64,000 nt of DNA from a bacterium (GCA_905221145.1 CAJNCA010000003.1:1-64000); one strand, 5' to 3'; shown: positions 29,058-38,023, numbered from the stretch's first letter. Notes: generated from the letters alone by a model not told the origin. Translations and numbers: made by a program.

Positions 29058-29374
29058 TAAAATAGGTCATTTTCTTCTGGGAGGAGGATAGTCTCTCTAC
29101 CATCCATGTCTAAAACCAGGACTCTCGGGGGATAAAGAGGGTCAAAGGGATGGTTAAAGTCAAAATCAATGGCTGTAGGGAGGTGCTGGCTTGAGAAGTG
29201 GAAGGTAATCTTTCCTTGGTTATTAAGCAATTGAAACTCAAGTTCTTCTTCCAATTCAAAGACATTTTTTAAGAAATGGTCGATGATATACCAAAAAGAG
29301 TCAATGACATCATCAGGCAAGCTGGTAACAATGCCAAAACTAGCCGACCGCATCTGGGTATTGGTAAAAGCCAT
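29057..29374 (-). CDS. DUF960 family protein (105 aa)
   Basis: A small acidic cytoplasmic protein of unknown function. It begins MAFTNTQMRSASFGIVTSLP and contains DSFWYIIDHFLKNVFELEEE and FNHPFDPLYPP, which fit the DUF960 family of Firmicutes. The ATG at 29374 has AAAGGGGGCAGAAAT before it; longer versions lack a ribosome site. Its stop codon TAA is formed at the edge of a BOX element. It is divergent from ccpA. Confidence 0.8.
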   Translation of the reverse strand: MAFTNTQMRSASFGIVTSLPDDVIDSFWYIIDHFLKNVFELEEELEFQLLNNQGKITFHFSSQHLPTAIDFDFNHPFDPLYPPRVLVLDMDGRETILLPEENDLF

Positions 29375-29497
29375 ATTTCTGCCCCCTTTCTTTTCCCTTA
29401 TCATACAGCAAATAGGATTAAAAATCAAGAAAAGGTGATTTTTTCTTCATAAACATAGCTTCCTATGAAATTTTTTCAAATAATCTTCAAAAAAAGC

Positions 29498-29560
29498 TTG
29501 AAAGTGTTTACAAATAGTGATAAAATGGAATAAGTAGAATCATGAAAACGAAATTTTCAT
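29498..29560 (+). promoter_or_regulatory. ccpA promoter and cre-like site
   Basis: TTGAAA (29498-29503) and TAAAAT (29521-29526, with TGA before it) are 17 bp apart. ATGAAAACGAAATTTTCAT (29542-29560) lies just downstream of the start and resembles cre, so CcpA may limit its own synthesis. TCATACC...GGTATGA further down can also pair in the leader. Confidence 0.55.
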
Positions 29561-29610
29561 ACCGTCTCTTTTTTAGAGTCTCGTGAGGTATGATATAGAA
29601 AGGAAATGGA

Positions 29611-30621
29611 ATGAATACAGACGATACAGTAACGATTTATGATGTCGCCCGTGAAGCAGGAGTTTCAATGGCAACTGTTAGCCGTGTAGTCAATGGCAAT
29701 AAGAATGTAAAAGAGAACACCCGTAAAAAAGTGCTTGAGGTGATTGACCGTTTGGATTACCGTCCAAATGCCGTGGCGCGTGGTCTTGCAAGTAAAAAGA
29801 CAACCACTGTCGGTGTCGTGATCCCAAATATTACTAATGGTTATTTCTCAACGCTTGCTAAAGGGATTGATGATATCGCTGAAATGTACAAGTACAATAT
29901 CGTCCTTGCTAACAGTGATGAGGATGATGACAAGGAAGTTTCAGTTGTCAATACCCTGTTTTCTAAGCAAGTGGATGGTATCATCTTTATGGGGTACCAC
30001 TTGACTGAAAAAATTCGTTCAGAGTTTTCTCGTTCTCGAACACCAGTTGTTCTTGCAGGAACTGTGGATGTAGAACACCAACTTCCAAGTGTTAATATTG
30101 ACTACAAACAAGCTACGATTGATGCAGTGACCTACCTTGCTAAAGAAAATGAACGCATTGCTTTTGTTAGCGGTCCACTAGTGGATGACATCAATGGTAA
30201 GGTTCGTTTGGTTGGCTACAAGGAAGCCTTGAAAAAAGCAGGGATTTCTTATAGCGAAGGATTGGTATTTGAATCTAAATACACTTATGAAGACGGCTAT
30301 GCCTTGGCAGAACGCTTGATTTCATCAAATGCAACTGCAGCAGTTGTAACAGGTGATGAATTGGCAGCAGGTGTCTTGAATGGTTTGGCTGACCACGGTG
30401 TGTCAGTGCCAGAAGAGTTTGAAATCATTACTAGTGATGATTCACAAATCTCACGCTTTACCCGTCCAAACTTGACAACGATTGCTCAACCTCTTTATGA
30501 CCTTGGTGCTATTAGTATGCGTATGTTGACGAAGATTATGCACAAGGAAGAGTTGGAAGAACGTGAAGTTCTCTTGCCTCATGGATTGACAGAACGTCGT
30601 TCAACACGAAAACGTAAATAG
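29611..30621 (+). CDS. ccpA: catabolite control protein A (336 aa)
   Basis: The LacI-family global regulator of carbon use in Firmicutes; with HPr(Ser-P) it binds cre sites. The helix-turn-helix occupies residues 6-25 (VTIYDVAREAGVSMATVSRV), the hinge helix follows (NAVARGLASKKT), and the periplasmic-binding-like core runs to the end. The length is normal. It starts behind AAAGGAAATGGA. Candidate cre sites occur at manL, pflA and its own leader in this window. In TIGR4, as I recall, its neighbour is rr11; here it is not. Confidence 0.97.
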   Translation: MNTDDTVTIYDVAREAGVSMATVSRVVNGNKNVKENTRKKVLEVIDRLDYRPNAVARGLASKKTTTVGVVIPNITNGYFSTLAKGIDDIAEMYKYNIVLANSDEDDDKEVSVVNTLFSKQVDGIIFMGYHLTEKIRSEFSRSRTPVVLAGTVDVEHQLPSVNIDYKQATIDAVTYLAKENERIAFVSGPLVDDINGKVRLVGYKEALKKAGISYSEGLVFESKYTYEDGYALAERLISSNATAAVVTGDELAAGVLNGLADHGVSVPEEFEIITSDDSQISRFTRPNLTTIAQPLYDLGAISMRMLTKIMHKEELEEREVLLPHGLTERRSTRKRK

Positions 30622-30623
30622 AA

Positions 30624-30656
30624 AAAATCAGGGAATCGTGAAGATTTCCTGATTTT
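30624..30656. terminator. bidirectional terminator between ccpA and ansA
   Basis: A 14-bp stem AAAATCAGGGAATC/GATTTCCTGATTTT (one wobble) with loop GTGAA has A and T tracts on either side. It serves converging ccpA and asparaginase genes. Confidence 0.85.
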
Positions 30657-30673
30657 GCTTTCTAGAGAAGGAG

Positions 30674-31636
30674 TTAGCCTTCCATATAGTCTTTCAAAGC
30701 CTGTCCTTCTAGTCCGGCATTGAGGGCGATGAGGAGTTTCAAGCGGGCTTTTTGGGCGTTGAGTTCTTTAACAAAGAAGACCCCAGATTTTTGCAACTGC
30801 ACTCCCCCACCTTGGTAGGCATAAACAGGTTCAGCAATACCATTGAAACATCGGGAAACCAAGGCGACTGGGATTCCTTTTTGCAGAAGGCTTTCTAATT
30901 TTTGAGCCGTTTCTTTGGGAATATTACCAGCTCCGAAGGCTTGGATAATCAAACCGTCCAATTGTTCCAAATCCAGCATATCAATTAGCTCATCTGTCAT
31001 ACCGGCATAAGCGGAGATGATAGGGACTAAACCTTGTATGTGATCAAGGTCAAAGCGGACACGGGGCTCAGCTGTTTTGAAGTAGAGGATTTCGTGTTTC
31101 ATAATTAGACCAAGTGGTCCGTGTGTTGGAGTCTGGAAGGTGCTGACGTTGGTCGTATGTGTTTTGGTAACATACTTGGCAGCGTGGATTTCATCGTTCA
31201 TAACAACCAAAACTCCTTTGTCAGCAGCCCTGTCATCGCTGGCAACTCGTAAAGCACTTAGATAATTATAAACCCCGTCACTGCCGAGTTCGTTGGAGCT
31301 ACGCATGGCCCCTGTTAGTATGATAGGCATGTGGGGAACTTCCATGGTGTCAAGGAAATAGGCTGTTTCTTCTAAAGTGTCGGTCCCATGTGTGATCACC
31401 ACCCCATCGTAATTATCTGCTTCCTCTTTGATTTTTTGGTAGAGGGCCAGCATATGCTTGGGTTTGATATGGGGACTTGGCAGGTTAAAAAAGTCCAAGG
31501 CGTGGACTTGGATTCCTTCAAGTGGGTTAGACACATGATTCATGGGATTATCTGAACTCGTCACAACAGCGCCAGAAGCATCGGCCTGCATGGAAATAGT
31601 TCCACCCGTATGTAAAACAAGGATTTTCTTAGGCAT
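30674..31636 (-). CDS. ansA: L-asparaginase, type I (320 aa)
   Basis: It hydrolyses asparagine to aspartate and ammonia in the cytoplasm. The N-terminal catalytic threonine lies in HTGGTISM (Thr13) and the second threonine in VVITHGTDTLEETA; the LTGAMRSSNELGSDG stretch is also diagnostic. There is no signal peptide, which supports the cytosolic type I form. Its promoter is back-to-back with that of the HAD fusion gene. The window also holds asnA (57368), so asparagine is both made and broken down here. Confidence 0.93.
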   Translation of the reverse strand: MPKKILVLHTGGTISMQADASGAVVTSSDNPMNHVSNPLEGIQVHALDFFNLPSPHIKPKHMLALYQKIKEEADNYDGVVITHGTDTLEETAYFLDTMEVPHMPIILTGAMRSSNELGSDGVYNYLSALRVASDDRAADKGVLVVMNDEIHAAKYVTKTHTTNVSTFQTPTHGPLGLIMKHEILYFKTAEPRVRFDLDHIQGLVPIISAYAGMTDELIDMLDLEQLDGLIIQAFGAGNIPKETAQKLESLLQKGIPVALVSRCFNGIAEPVYAYQGGGVQLQKSGVFFVKELNAQKARLKLLIALNAGLEGQALKDYMEG

Positions 31637-31659
31637 GATTTACTCACTCTTTCTGAAAT

Positions 31660-31680
31660 GTGGTATAATCATTGTATCAC
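31660..31680. promoter_or_regulatory. overlapping divergent promoters, ansA and HAD fusion gene
   Basis: GGTATAAT on the plus strand and TACAAT on the minus strand (within TGATACAATGATTATACC) lie within 20 bp. Polymerases for the two genes would compete. Confidence 0.5.
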
Positions 31681-31701
31681 AAAAGGGGAGATTGGGATAG
31701 G

Positions 31702-33093
31702 ATGGAAGTCAAAGCTGTTTTTTTTGATATCGATGGAACCTTGGTTAACGATCGCAAGAGTGTTTTGAAATCCACTAAGGACGCGATTAAGATTGTCAAA
31801 GAACAAGGGGTGCTGGTTGGCGTAGCGACAGGACGAGGACCTTTTTTTGTTAAGGAATTGATGGACGATTTGGATCTGGACTTTGCGGTAACCTATAATG
31901 GCCAGTATATCTTTACTAAAGACAGAGTCTTGTTCACGAGCCCAATTTCCAAGTTACATTTGCGCCAGTTAATTAGATATGCTAAAAAAGAAGGCAAGGA
32001 GATTGCTCTAGGGACCAAGGATGCTATGCTGGGGTCTAAAATCATGTCTTTTGGTCTGGGTTCTTTTTCTCAACGAATCAGTCGCTTCGTTCCCTCTGTT
32101 TTAACTCGGACAGTGAGTCATTCCTTTAATCGTATGGTCAGCAAGGTTGTTCCCCAAAAGGAAGAAAATCTGCTTGATTTGATGAATCAGCCCATCTACC
32201 AAGTCTTGATGCTGATGACGCCAGAAGAATCTGAGAAAGCGGCAGCTGATTTTGAAGATTTGAAATTGACACGTAGCAATCCTTTTGCTGCAGATGTCAT
32301 CAATCAAGGCAATTCTAAATTGGAAGGCATTCGCCGAGTTGGGAAGGAATATGGCTTTGACCTCAACCAAGTCATGGCCTTTGGTGACTCAGATAACGAC
32401 CTAGAAATGCTGGCTGGTGTTGGTATGTCCGTTGCTATGGGAAATGGTAGTAGCAGTGTTAAGGAAGTGGCCAAGCACATTACAACCAGCAATCAGCAAG
32501 ACGGAATCCACAAGGCTCTGGAACATTTTGGTGTTCTGGCTTCAGAAAAAGTCTTTGTCAGCCGTGACTATCATTTCAATAAGGTCAAGACCTTCCACCA
32601 CATGATGGATGAACGGACCCAAGAAGAACCTCGAGCTTGGGATTTAGAAGGTGCAACCCATAGGGCTGGCTTTAAAATAGAAGAATTGGTTGAGTTTGTT
32701 CGGGCTGCCAGTCCTTCGGAAGAGGATTTTGGTCAAGCTTTATCGCAACTTCATCAAGCCCTTGATAAGGCAGCAGATAAAGTAGCCAAGAAGACACCTG
32801 CCCAGCAAGATTTGGTAGGGCAAGTGGATGCCTTGATTGACACGCTTTACTTTACCTATGGTAGTTTTGTCTTGATGGGGGTGGACCCAGAACGTATTTT
32901 TGATATCGTCCATCAGGCCAATATGGGGAAAATTTTCCCAGATGGCAAGGCTCATTTCGATCCAGTGACCCATAAAATCTTAAAACCAGATGATTGGGAA
33001 GAAAAATATGCTCCAGAACCTGCTATTCAAAAGGAACTCCAGCGCCAGCTCAAGGCTTATGAACGCCATAAAGAGAGAAATAATACTCAATGA
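31702..33093 (+). CDS. HAD Cof-type phosphatase fused to a MazG-like pyrophosphohydrolase domain (463 aa)
   Basis: Residues 1-265 form a Cof-type HAD phosphatase: VFFDIDGTLVND (motif I), GVATGRGPF, and AFGDSDNDLEML (motif IV). Residues about 285-455 form an all-alpha NTP-pyrophosphohydrolase-like domain: SRDYHFNKVKTFHHMMDER, KIEELVEFVRAA with its acidic helix, and VDALIDTLYFTYGS. The second part resembles phosphoribosyl-ATP pyrophosphohydrolase/MazG-type enzymes that clean nucleotide pools. The ATG at 31702 follows GGGGAGATTGGGATAGG. The last residues (Asn-Thr-Gln) and the TGA stop are encoded by a BOX element. Confidence 0.85.
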   Translation: MEVKAVFFDIDGTLVNDRKSVLKSTKDAIKIVKEQGVLVGVATGRGPFFVKELMDDLDLDFAVTYNGQYIFTKDRVLFTSPISKLHLRQLIRYAKKEGKEIALGTKDAMLGSKIMSFGLGSFSQRISRFVPSVLTRTVSHSFNRMVSKVVPQKEENLLDLMNQPIYQVLMLMTPEESEKAAADFEDLKLTRSNPFAADVINQGNSKLEGIRRVGKEYGFDLNQVMAFGDSDNDLEMLAGVGMSVAMGNGSSSVKEVAKHITTSNQQDGIHKALEHFGVLASEKVFVSRDYHFNKVKTFHHMMDERTQEEPRAWDLEGATHRAGFKIEELVEFVRAASPSEEDFGQALSQLHQALDKAADKVAKKTPAQQDLVGQVDALIDTLYFTYGSFVLMGVDPERIFDIVHQANMGKIFPDGKAHFDPVTHKILKPDDWEEKYAPEPAIQKELQRQLKAYERHKERNNTQ

Positions 33094-33278
33094 AAATCAA
33101 AGAGCAAACTAGGAAACTAGTCGCAGGCTGTTCAAAGCACTGCTTTGAGGTTGTAGATGAAACTGACGAAGTCAGCTCAAAACACTGTTTTGAGGTTGCA
33201 GATAGAACTGACGAAGTCAGTAACATATATACGGCAAGGCGACGTTGACGTGGTTTGAAGAGATTTTCGAAGAGTATA
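33083..33278 (-). repeat. BOX element with two boxB units
   Basis: A boxC-boxB-boxB-boxA element of about 196 bp reading from the plus strand. The two boxB copies contain ACTGACGAAGTCAG and the CAAAGCACTGCTTTG/CAAAACACTGTTTTG stems. It overlaps the 3' end of the HAD fusion gene and provides its stop codon. Confidence 0.95.
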
Positions 33279-33288
33279 AATAGTAAAC

Positions 33289-33314
33289 AAAAAGGAGCGC
33301 TGAGCTCCTTTTTT
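33289..33314. terminator. terminator serving the HAD fusion and uspA genes
   Basis: AAAAAGGAGC/GCTCCTTTTTT with a five-base loop (GCTGA). It works in both directions between converging genes. Confidence 0.85.
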
Positions 33315-33319
33315 CGTGA

Positions 33320-33772
33320 TTACAAGGTTTTTTCTTGTTCTCTCACAACCAGCAAATCGACCTTAGCATGGCGGAGAATGTATTCAGATGAAGAACCGAC
33401 CAAGAGGCGTTCAAAGGCGTTGAGACCAGTTGCGCCAACGAGGATGAGATCCACTTCCTCAGCATCTGGAATAGTACGTGCCAGTAGGGTCTTTGGATTT
33501 CCCATTTCAATGACGATGTGAACATCTGTCACACCAGCATCTTTTGCACGTTTTTCGTACTCTTTCATCAGACTTTCAGCGTCGACTTGGAGTTCTTCGT
33601 AAACTTCAGCATCAAAGGTGGATACGCTTTGGAGAGCGCGTGTGTCAATGACATGAGCGATGGTGAGTTTAGCGTCGTTTCGTAGAGCAGAATGAACTCC
33701 CTTGACAAAAGCCAAGTCCGCTTCCTTAGAACCATCGATTGCGACCATAATATTTTGGTAACGTTGTGCCAT
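33320..33772 (-). CDS. universal stress protein, UspA family (150 aa)
   Basis: A cytoplasmic nucleotide-binding stress protein. The Usp fold starts NIMVAIDGSKEADLAF and ends with the ATP-binding motif GATGLNAFERLLVGSSSEY, which matches G-x2-G-x9-G-S. The ATG at 33772 follows CAGGAGGTTTCATT; longer frames lack a site. Length is normal. The partner or stress signal is not visible from the sequence. Confidence 0.93.
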   Translation of the reverse strand: MAQRYQNIMVAIDGSKEADLAFVKGVHSALRNDAKLTIAHVIDTRALQSVSTFDAEVYEELQVDAESLMKEYEKRAKDAGVTDVHIVIEMGNPKTLLARTIPDAEEVDLILVGATGLNAFERLLVGSSSEYILRHAKVDLLVVREQEKTL

Positions 33773-33936
33773 AATGAAACCTCCTGAAATTTTCTTACTA
33801 TAATTGTAAACCTTTTCACTATAGAAGTAAAGCAAAAACAATATTTTTCAAAAGAATATTAGCGTTTAAAAACTATATAAATATATGATAAAATAAAAGA
33901 AAGGATAGCAGGAAAGAAGTGAAGGGAGGGAGAATG

Positions 33937-34236
33937 ATGAAAAACTCTTTTCAAGAATCAAAAAAATCAAATTTCCTTTATTATGGAATCATTCTAGTTT
34001 CTGTCTTGGTAGAAGTGATTATGATCTGGCAATTAGAGGAACTAATTCCGCTTCTCTATCCAGGTTTTATTGGCTTTTTAGTCTTTCACTTACTCTACCA
34101 TCTACTATTATTTCTAGTTGTAAAACGAAGTGGTCGCTGGGATTACTTGATGATATGGGGGCTTTTCCTCATGTTCAATCTTCTCTATGACTCCTTTTTA
34201 GGCCTGCTTTTTCTAGGTTTATCTTTTGGTATGTGA
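33937..34236 (+). CDS. hypothetical membrane protein (99 aa)
   Basis: No family recognised. It has three to four hydrophobic segments (about residues 14-30, 40-63 and 70-96), a basic start (MKNSFQESKKS) and no charged catalytic motif. ATG at 33937 is six bases after GGAGGG; an ATG at 33934 is an alternative. It stands alone between uspA and an aminotransferase, with a terminator after it. Confidence 0.7.
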   Translation: MKNSFQESKKSNFLYYGIILVSVLVEVIMIWQLEELIPLLYPGFIGFLVFHLLYHLLLFLVVKRSGRWDYLMIWGLFLMFNLLYDSFLGLLFLGLSFGM

Positions 34237-34275
34237 TGTGTCTCTCGCAAAATACCTGCTATCGCCGCTGTCTCG

Positions 34276-34303
34276 GCCTCGCTTTTAGTGAGGCTTTTCT
34301 TTT
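34276..34303 (+). terminator. terminator before the aminotransferase
   Basis: GCCTCGC/GTGAGGC with loop TTTTA (one wobble) is followed by TTTTCTTTT. Confidence 0.75.
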
Positions 34304-34392
34304 ATCCAAATCTAGTAACACATTTCAGCAAACTTGTCGCATTCTCTTTCTAGTGGTATAATGTTACTATCCTGATGAATTGAGGAAACAAG

Positions 34393-35607
34393 ATGAAAGA
34401 ATATAACAAGTCTAGTAAGTTAGAACATGTTGCTTATGATATCCGTGGTCCTGTATTGGAAGAAGCCATGCGGATGCGAGCAAACGGAGAAAAGATTTTA
34501 CGTCTAAATACCGGAAATCCAGCAGAATTTGGCTTTACAGCGCCAGATGAGGTCATTCATGACTTGATTATGAATGCGCGTGATAGTGAAGGGTATTCTG
34601 ATTCTAAAGGGATTTTCTCAGCCCGTAAGGCCATCATGCAGTATTGCCAGTTGAAGAAATTCCCCAATGTCGATATTGATGATATTTACCTTGGAAATGG
34701 TGTCAGTGAACTGATTGTTATGTCCATGCAGGGGCTTTTGGACAACGGAGACGAGGTCTTGGTACCTATGCCAGACTATCCTCTCTGGACAGCTGCTGTC
34801 AGCCTAGCTGGAGGAAATGCCGTTCACTATATCTGTGATGAAGCTGCAGAATGGTATCCAGATATTGACGATATCAAGTCAAAAATCACTTCCAATACCA
34901 AGGCAATCGTCCTTATCAATCCAAACAACCCAACTGGAGCTCTTTATCCTAAGGAACTCTTGCTGGAAATCATTGAAATTGCCCGTCAAAACGATTTGAT
35001 TATCTTTGCGGATGAAATTTACGACCGCATGGTCATGGATGGACATGTGCATACGCCTGTGGCGAGCTTGGCACCAGATGTCTTCTGTGTCAGCATGAAT
35101 GGTCTGTCAAAATCTCACCGTATCGCTGGTTTTCGTGTAGGTTGGATGGTCTTGTCTGGACCTAAGACACATGTTAAAGGCTATATCGAAGGGCTCAATA
35201 TGCTATCCAATATGCGCCTTTGCTCTAACGTTTTGGCCCAGCAAGTCGTACAAACTTCCTTGGGTGGTCACCAATCAGTCGATGAATTGCTCCTTCCTGG
35301 TGGACGAATCTACGAGCAAAGAAACTTCATCTACAATGCTATTCAAGATATTCCAGGTCTGTCTGCCGTTAAACCAAAGGCTGGGCTCTATATCTTCCCG
35401 AAAATCGACCGCACTATGTACCGTATCGATGATGATGAGCAGTTTGTTCTTGATTTCTTGAAGCAGGAAAAGGTTCTTTTGGTTCATGGTCGAGGCTTCA
35501 ACTGGCAGGAACCAGACCACTTCCGTATCGTTTATCTTCCGCGTGTTGATGAACTAGCCCAAATCCAAGAAAAGATGACTCGATTCTTGAAACAGTATCG
35601 CAGATAG
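34393..35607 (+). CDS. class I/II pyridoxal-phosphate aminotransferase, AlaT-like (404 aa)
   Basis: A fold-type I aminotransferase, probably alanine/2-aminobutyrate type. The PLP lysine is Lys240 in SMNGLSKSHRIAGFRVGW; NPNNPTGALY and FADEIYDRMVMDG are the conserved cofactor loops. The 404-residue length and the EYNKSSKLEHVAYDIRGPVL start match AlaT-type enzymes. It has its own promoter (TGGTATAAT near 34360) and AATTGAGGAAACAAG before the ATG. Exact amino-donor specificity is not visible. Confidence 0.92.
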   Translation: MKEYNKSSKLEHVAYDIRGPVLEEAMRMRANGEKILRLNTGNPAEFGFTAPDEVIHDLIMNARDSEGYSDSKGIFSARKAIMQYCQLKKFPNVDIDDIYLGNGVSELIVMSMQGLLDNGDEVLVPMPDYPLWTAAVSLAGGNAVHYICDEAAEWYPDIDDIKSKITSNTKAIVLINPNNPTGALYPKELLLEIIEIARQNDLIIFADEIYDRMVMDGHVHTPVASLAPDVFCVSMNGLSKSHRIAGFRVGWMVLSGPKTHVKGYIEGLNMLSNMRLCSNVLAQQVVQTSLGGHQSVDELLLPGGRIYEQRNFIYNAIQDIPGLSAVKPKAGLYIFPKIDRTMYRIDDDEQFVLDFLKQEKVLLVHGRGFNWQEPDHFRIVYLPRVDELAQIQEKMTRFLKQYRR

Positions 35608-35658
35608 GGCTTACATTAGAAAAAGCGCTAAAAAGCTGGAAACATTTGCCTAGAGCTA

Positions 35659-35687
35659 TTGACAAAAGTGAAAGAATCAGATAGAAT
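35659..35687 (+). promoter_or_regulatory. rpmH promoter
   Basis: TTGACA (35659-35664) and TAGAAT (35682-35687) are 17 bp apart. A leader of about 70 nt contains a GTTTAG/CTAAAC pairing. Confidence 0.8.
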
Positions 35688-35761
35688 AGTAAAGTATGTT
35701 TAGTAACTGATCACTTTATAGCCGGCTAAACGAATACAAAATCTATGAGGAGGTATTCATC

Positions 35762-35896
35762 GTGAAACGTACTTATCAACCAAGTAAACTTCGTCGTGCG
35801 CGCAAACACGGATTCCGTAACCGTATGTCAACTAAAAACGGTCGTCGCGTATTGGCAGCTCGTCGTCGTAAAGGACGCAAAGTTTTGGCTGCATAA
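35762..35896 (+). CDS. rpmH: 50S ribosomal protein L34 (44 aa)
   Basis: A very basic large-subunit protein. The frame reads [20 protein letters not shown], then [20 protein letters not shown] and ends VLAA, the full 44 residues of L34. It starts with GTG behind GAGGAGGTATTCATC. A strong promoter and terminator make it monocistronic here. In many bacteria rpmH sits next to rnpA and dnaA; streptococci differ. Confidence 0.98.
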
Positions 35897-35913
35897 TCCA
35901 AACGAACTATATC

Positions 35914-35953
35914 AAAAATCAGTAGGAACTCGAGTCTACTGATTTTTATTTTT
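35914..35953 (+). terminator. rpmH terminator
   Basis: AAAAATCAGTAG (35914-35925) pairs with CTACTGATTTTT (35936-35947) around a small ACTCGAGT palindrome, followed by more Ts. Confidence 0.85.
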
Positions 35954-36033
35954 GTAAAAAAGCACAAAAGGCTTTATATTTTTGCTCAAATGGTGTATAA
36001 TATTTCACATACTGTAAAAAATGGAGAATAATC

Positions 36034-37998
36034 ATGAAGAAATCAAAAGTGATGCTGTTTGGAGCTATGGCTTTGACAGCAGGTCTAGCTCTAGCGGCAT
36101 GTGGGTCTTCTCAATCAAGCAATGCAGATAAGACTTACTCTTATATCTTTGTCAACAATCCAGATACTTTGGATTACATTACCTCTACTCGAGACTCTAC
36201 ATCTAGTATCACAGCAAACTTGATTGATGGCTTGTTGGAAAATGACCAGTATGGCAATCTCATTCCCTCTATGGCTGAGTCATGGACAGTGTCAAAAGAT
36301 GGTTTGACTTACACTTATAAAATCCGTCAGGGGGCTAAATGGTATACTTCTGAAGGAGAAGAGTATGCGGATGTAACGGCTCATGACTTTGTGACTGGTC
36401 TTAAGTATGCGGCTGATAAAAAAGCTGAGAACTTGTACTTGGTGCAAGACTCTATCAAGGGGCTAGCAGACTATGTTGAAGGAAAAACATCAGATTTTGG
36501 AACTGTTGGTGTGAAGGCAGTGGATGATTACACACTACAATACACCCTCAACCAACCTGAAACTTATTGGAACTCTAAAACAACAGCAAGTATTCTTAGT
36601 CCTGTAAATGAAGCCTTCTTGAAATCTAAGGGAGATGACTTTGGAAGCGTGACACCATCAAGTATCTTGTCAAATGGTCCTTACTTGTTTAAGTCCTTCA
36701 CATCAAAATCTTTGATTGAATTTGATAAAAACCCTAATTACTGGGATAAGGACAATGTTAAAATCGAGAAAGTGAAACTCTCTTTCTTTGACGGATCTGA
36801 CCAAGACAGCATTGCTAGAGGTTTCTTGGATGGTAACTATACAGATGGTCGTATCTTCCCAACAAGTTCAGTCTTTGCTGAACTCAAGAAGGGAAATGAG
36901 GACAAGATTACCTATACACCGCAAAACTCAGTTACTTTCTACTATCTTTTCAACGTCAATCGTCAAAGCTACAAGCAGACTATGAAACAGTCTGATAAGG
37001 AAAAGACAGATTCACGCGAAGCCATGCAAAATAAAGATTTCCGTCAGGCTATCAACTTTGCCTTTGACCGTCATGCTTATGCAGCACAGACAAATGGTGA
37101 AGATGGAGCAGACCGTATCTTGCGTAACACAGTTACACCAAGTAACTTTGTCCAAGTTGGCGATAAGAACTTTGGTGATATTGTCAATGAAAAAATTGTC
37201 AACTACGGTAAAGATTGGGCAAATATCAACTTAAACGATGGTAAGCAAGCCTTCTTGAACCCTGACAAGGCCAAAGAGAAATTTGCTAAGGCCAAAGAAA
37301 GCCTGCAAGCTCAAGGAGTAACCTTCCCAATTCATTTGGATATGCCAGTTGACCAGACTGCTAAGTTGGATGTGCAACAGGCTGGCTCTTTCAAGCAAAC
37401 AGTGGAAGAAACTCTTGGTAAGGAGAATGTAGTTATCGACGTTATCCAACTTTCTCCAGATGAAAAAGACCAAGCAACCTACTTTGCAGATACAGCAGAA
37501 CAAAAAGACTACGATATCGACATCTCAGGATGGGGTGGAGACTACTCAGATCCTAAGACTTACCTAGCGATCCTTGATCCAGAAACAGGTTCTCAGTTGA
37601 AAAATATGGGCTTGTCTGAAGGAAAAGACAAGGAAGTTAAGGACAAGATTGGTCTTGCTGACTACAAGAAACTCTTGGATCAGGCTGATGCGGAAATCAC
37701 AGATACTCAAGCTCGCTATGAAAAATATGCTGAAGCCCAAGCTTGGTTGACGGATAGCGCCTTGTTCCTACCAGTTCAAAGTGGTGGAGCCAACCCAATC
37801 TTCCGTAAGACTGTACCGTTTACAGGTCCATTCTCATTCGTTGGTCATAAGGGAAATGCAGACAACTATAAATATGTTGAATTGCAAAAAGAGCCAGTAA
37901 CTGCTAAACAGTACCAAGAACTTTATGAAAAATGGCTAAAAGAAAAAGCTGAGTCAAATAAAAAAGCTCAGGAAGATTTAGCTAACCACATTCAATAG
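36034..37998 (+). CDS. oligopeptide-binding lipoprotein, AmiA/AliA/AliB family (654 aa)
   Basis: A cell-surface solute-binding protein that delivers oligopeptides to the Ami permease. The signal peptide ends in a lipobox LALAAC with Cys23 as lipid anchor. The SBP_bac_5 fold follows with LIDGLLENDQYGNLIPSMAE and EEYADVTAHDFVTGLKYAAD, and ends KAESNKKAQEDLANHIQ. The length of 654 matches AliA/AliB. No permease or ATPase genes lie nearby, so it is an orphan binding protein that must share a transporter encoded elsewhere. It carries its own promoter (TATAAT 35996-36001) and start behind AATGGAGAATAATC. Confidence 0.93.
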   Translation: MKKSKVMLFGAMALTAGLALAACGSSQSSNADKTYSYIFVNNPDTLDYITSTRDSTSSITANLIDGLLENDQYGNLIPSMAESWTVSKDGLTYTYKIRQGAKWYTSEGEEYADVTAHDFVTGLKYAADKKAENLYLVQDSIKGLADYVEGKTSDFGTVGVKAVDDYTLQYTLNQPETYWNSKTTASILSPVNEAFLKSKGDDFGSVTPSSILSNGPYLFKSFTSKSLIEFDKNPNYWDKDNVKIEKVKLSFFDGSDQDSIARGFLDGNYTDGRIFPTSSVFAELKKGNEDKITYTPQNSVTFYYLFNVNRQSYKQTMKQSDKEKTDSREAMQNKDFRQAINFAFDRHAYAAQTNGEDGADRILRNTVTPSNFVQVGDKNFGDIVNEKIVNYGKDWANINLNDGKQAFLNPDKAKEKFAKAKESLQAQGVTFPIHLDMPVDQTAKLDVQQAGSFKQTVEETLGKENVVIDVIQLSPDEKDQATYFADTAEQKDYDIDISGWGGDYSDPKTYLAILDPETGSQLKNMGLSEGKDKEVKDKIGLADYKKLLDQADAEITDTQARYEKYAEAQAWLTDSALFLPVQSGGANPIFRKTVPFTGPFSFVGHKGNADNYKYVELQKEPVTAKQYQELYEKWLKEKAESNKKAQEDLANHIQ

Positions 37999-38023
37999 TA
38001 TTCCTAGTCATGCTTTTCAGTTA

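Noticed and set aside
35776..35967. Open frame of 63 codons opposite rpmH
   Set aside because: It is an antisense shadow of the basic L34 gene, with no ribosome site; rpmH on the plus strand is certain.
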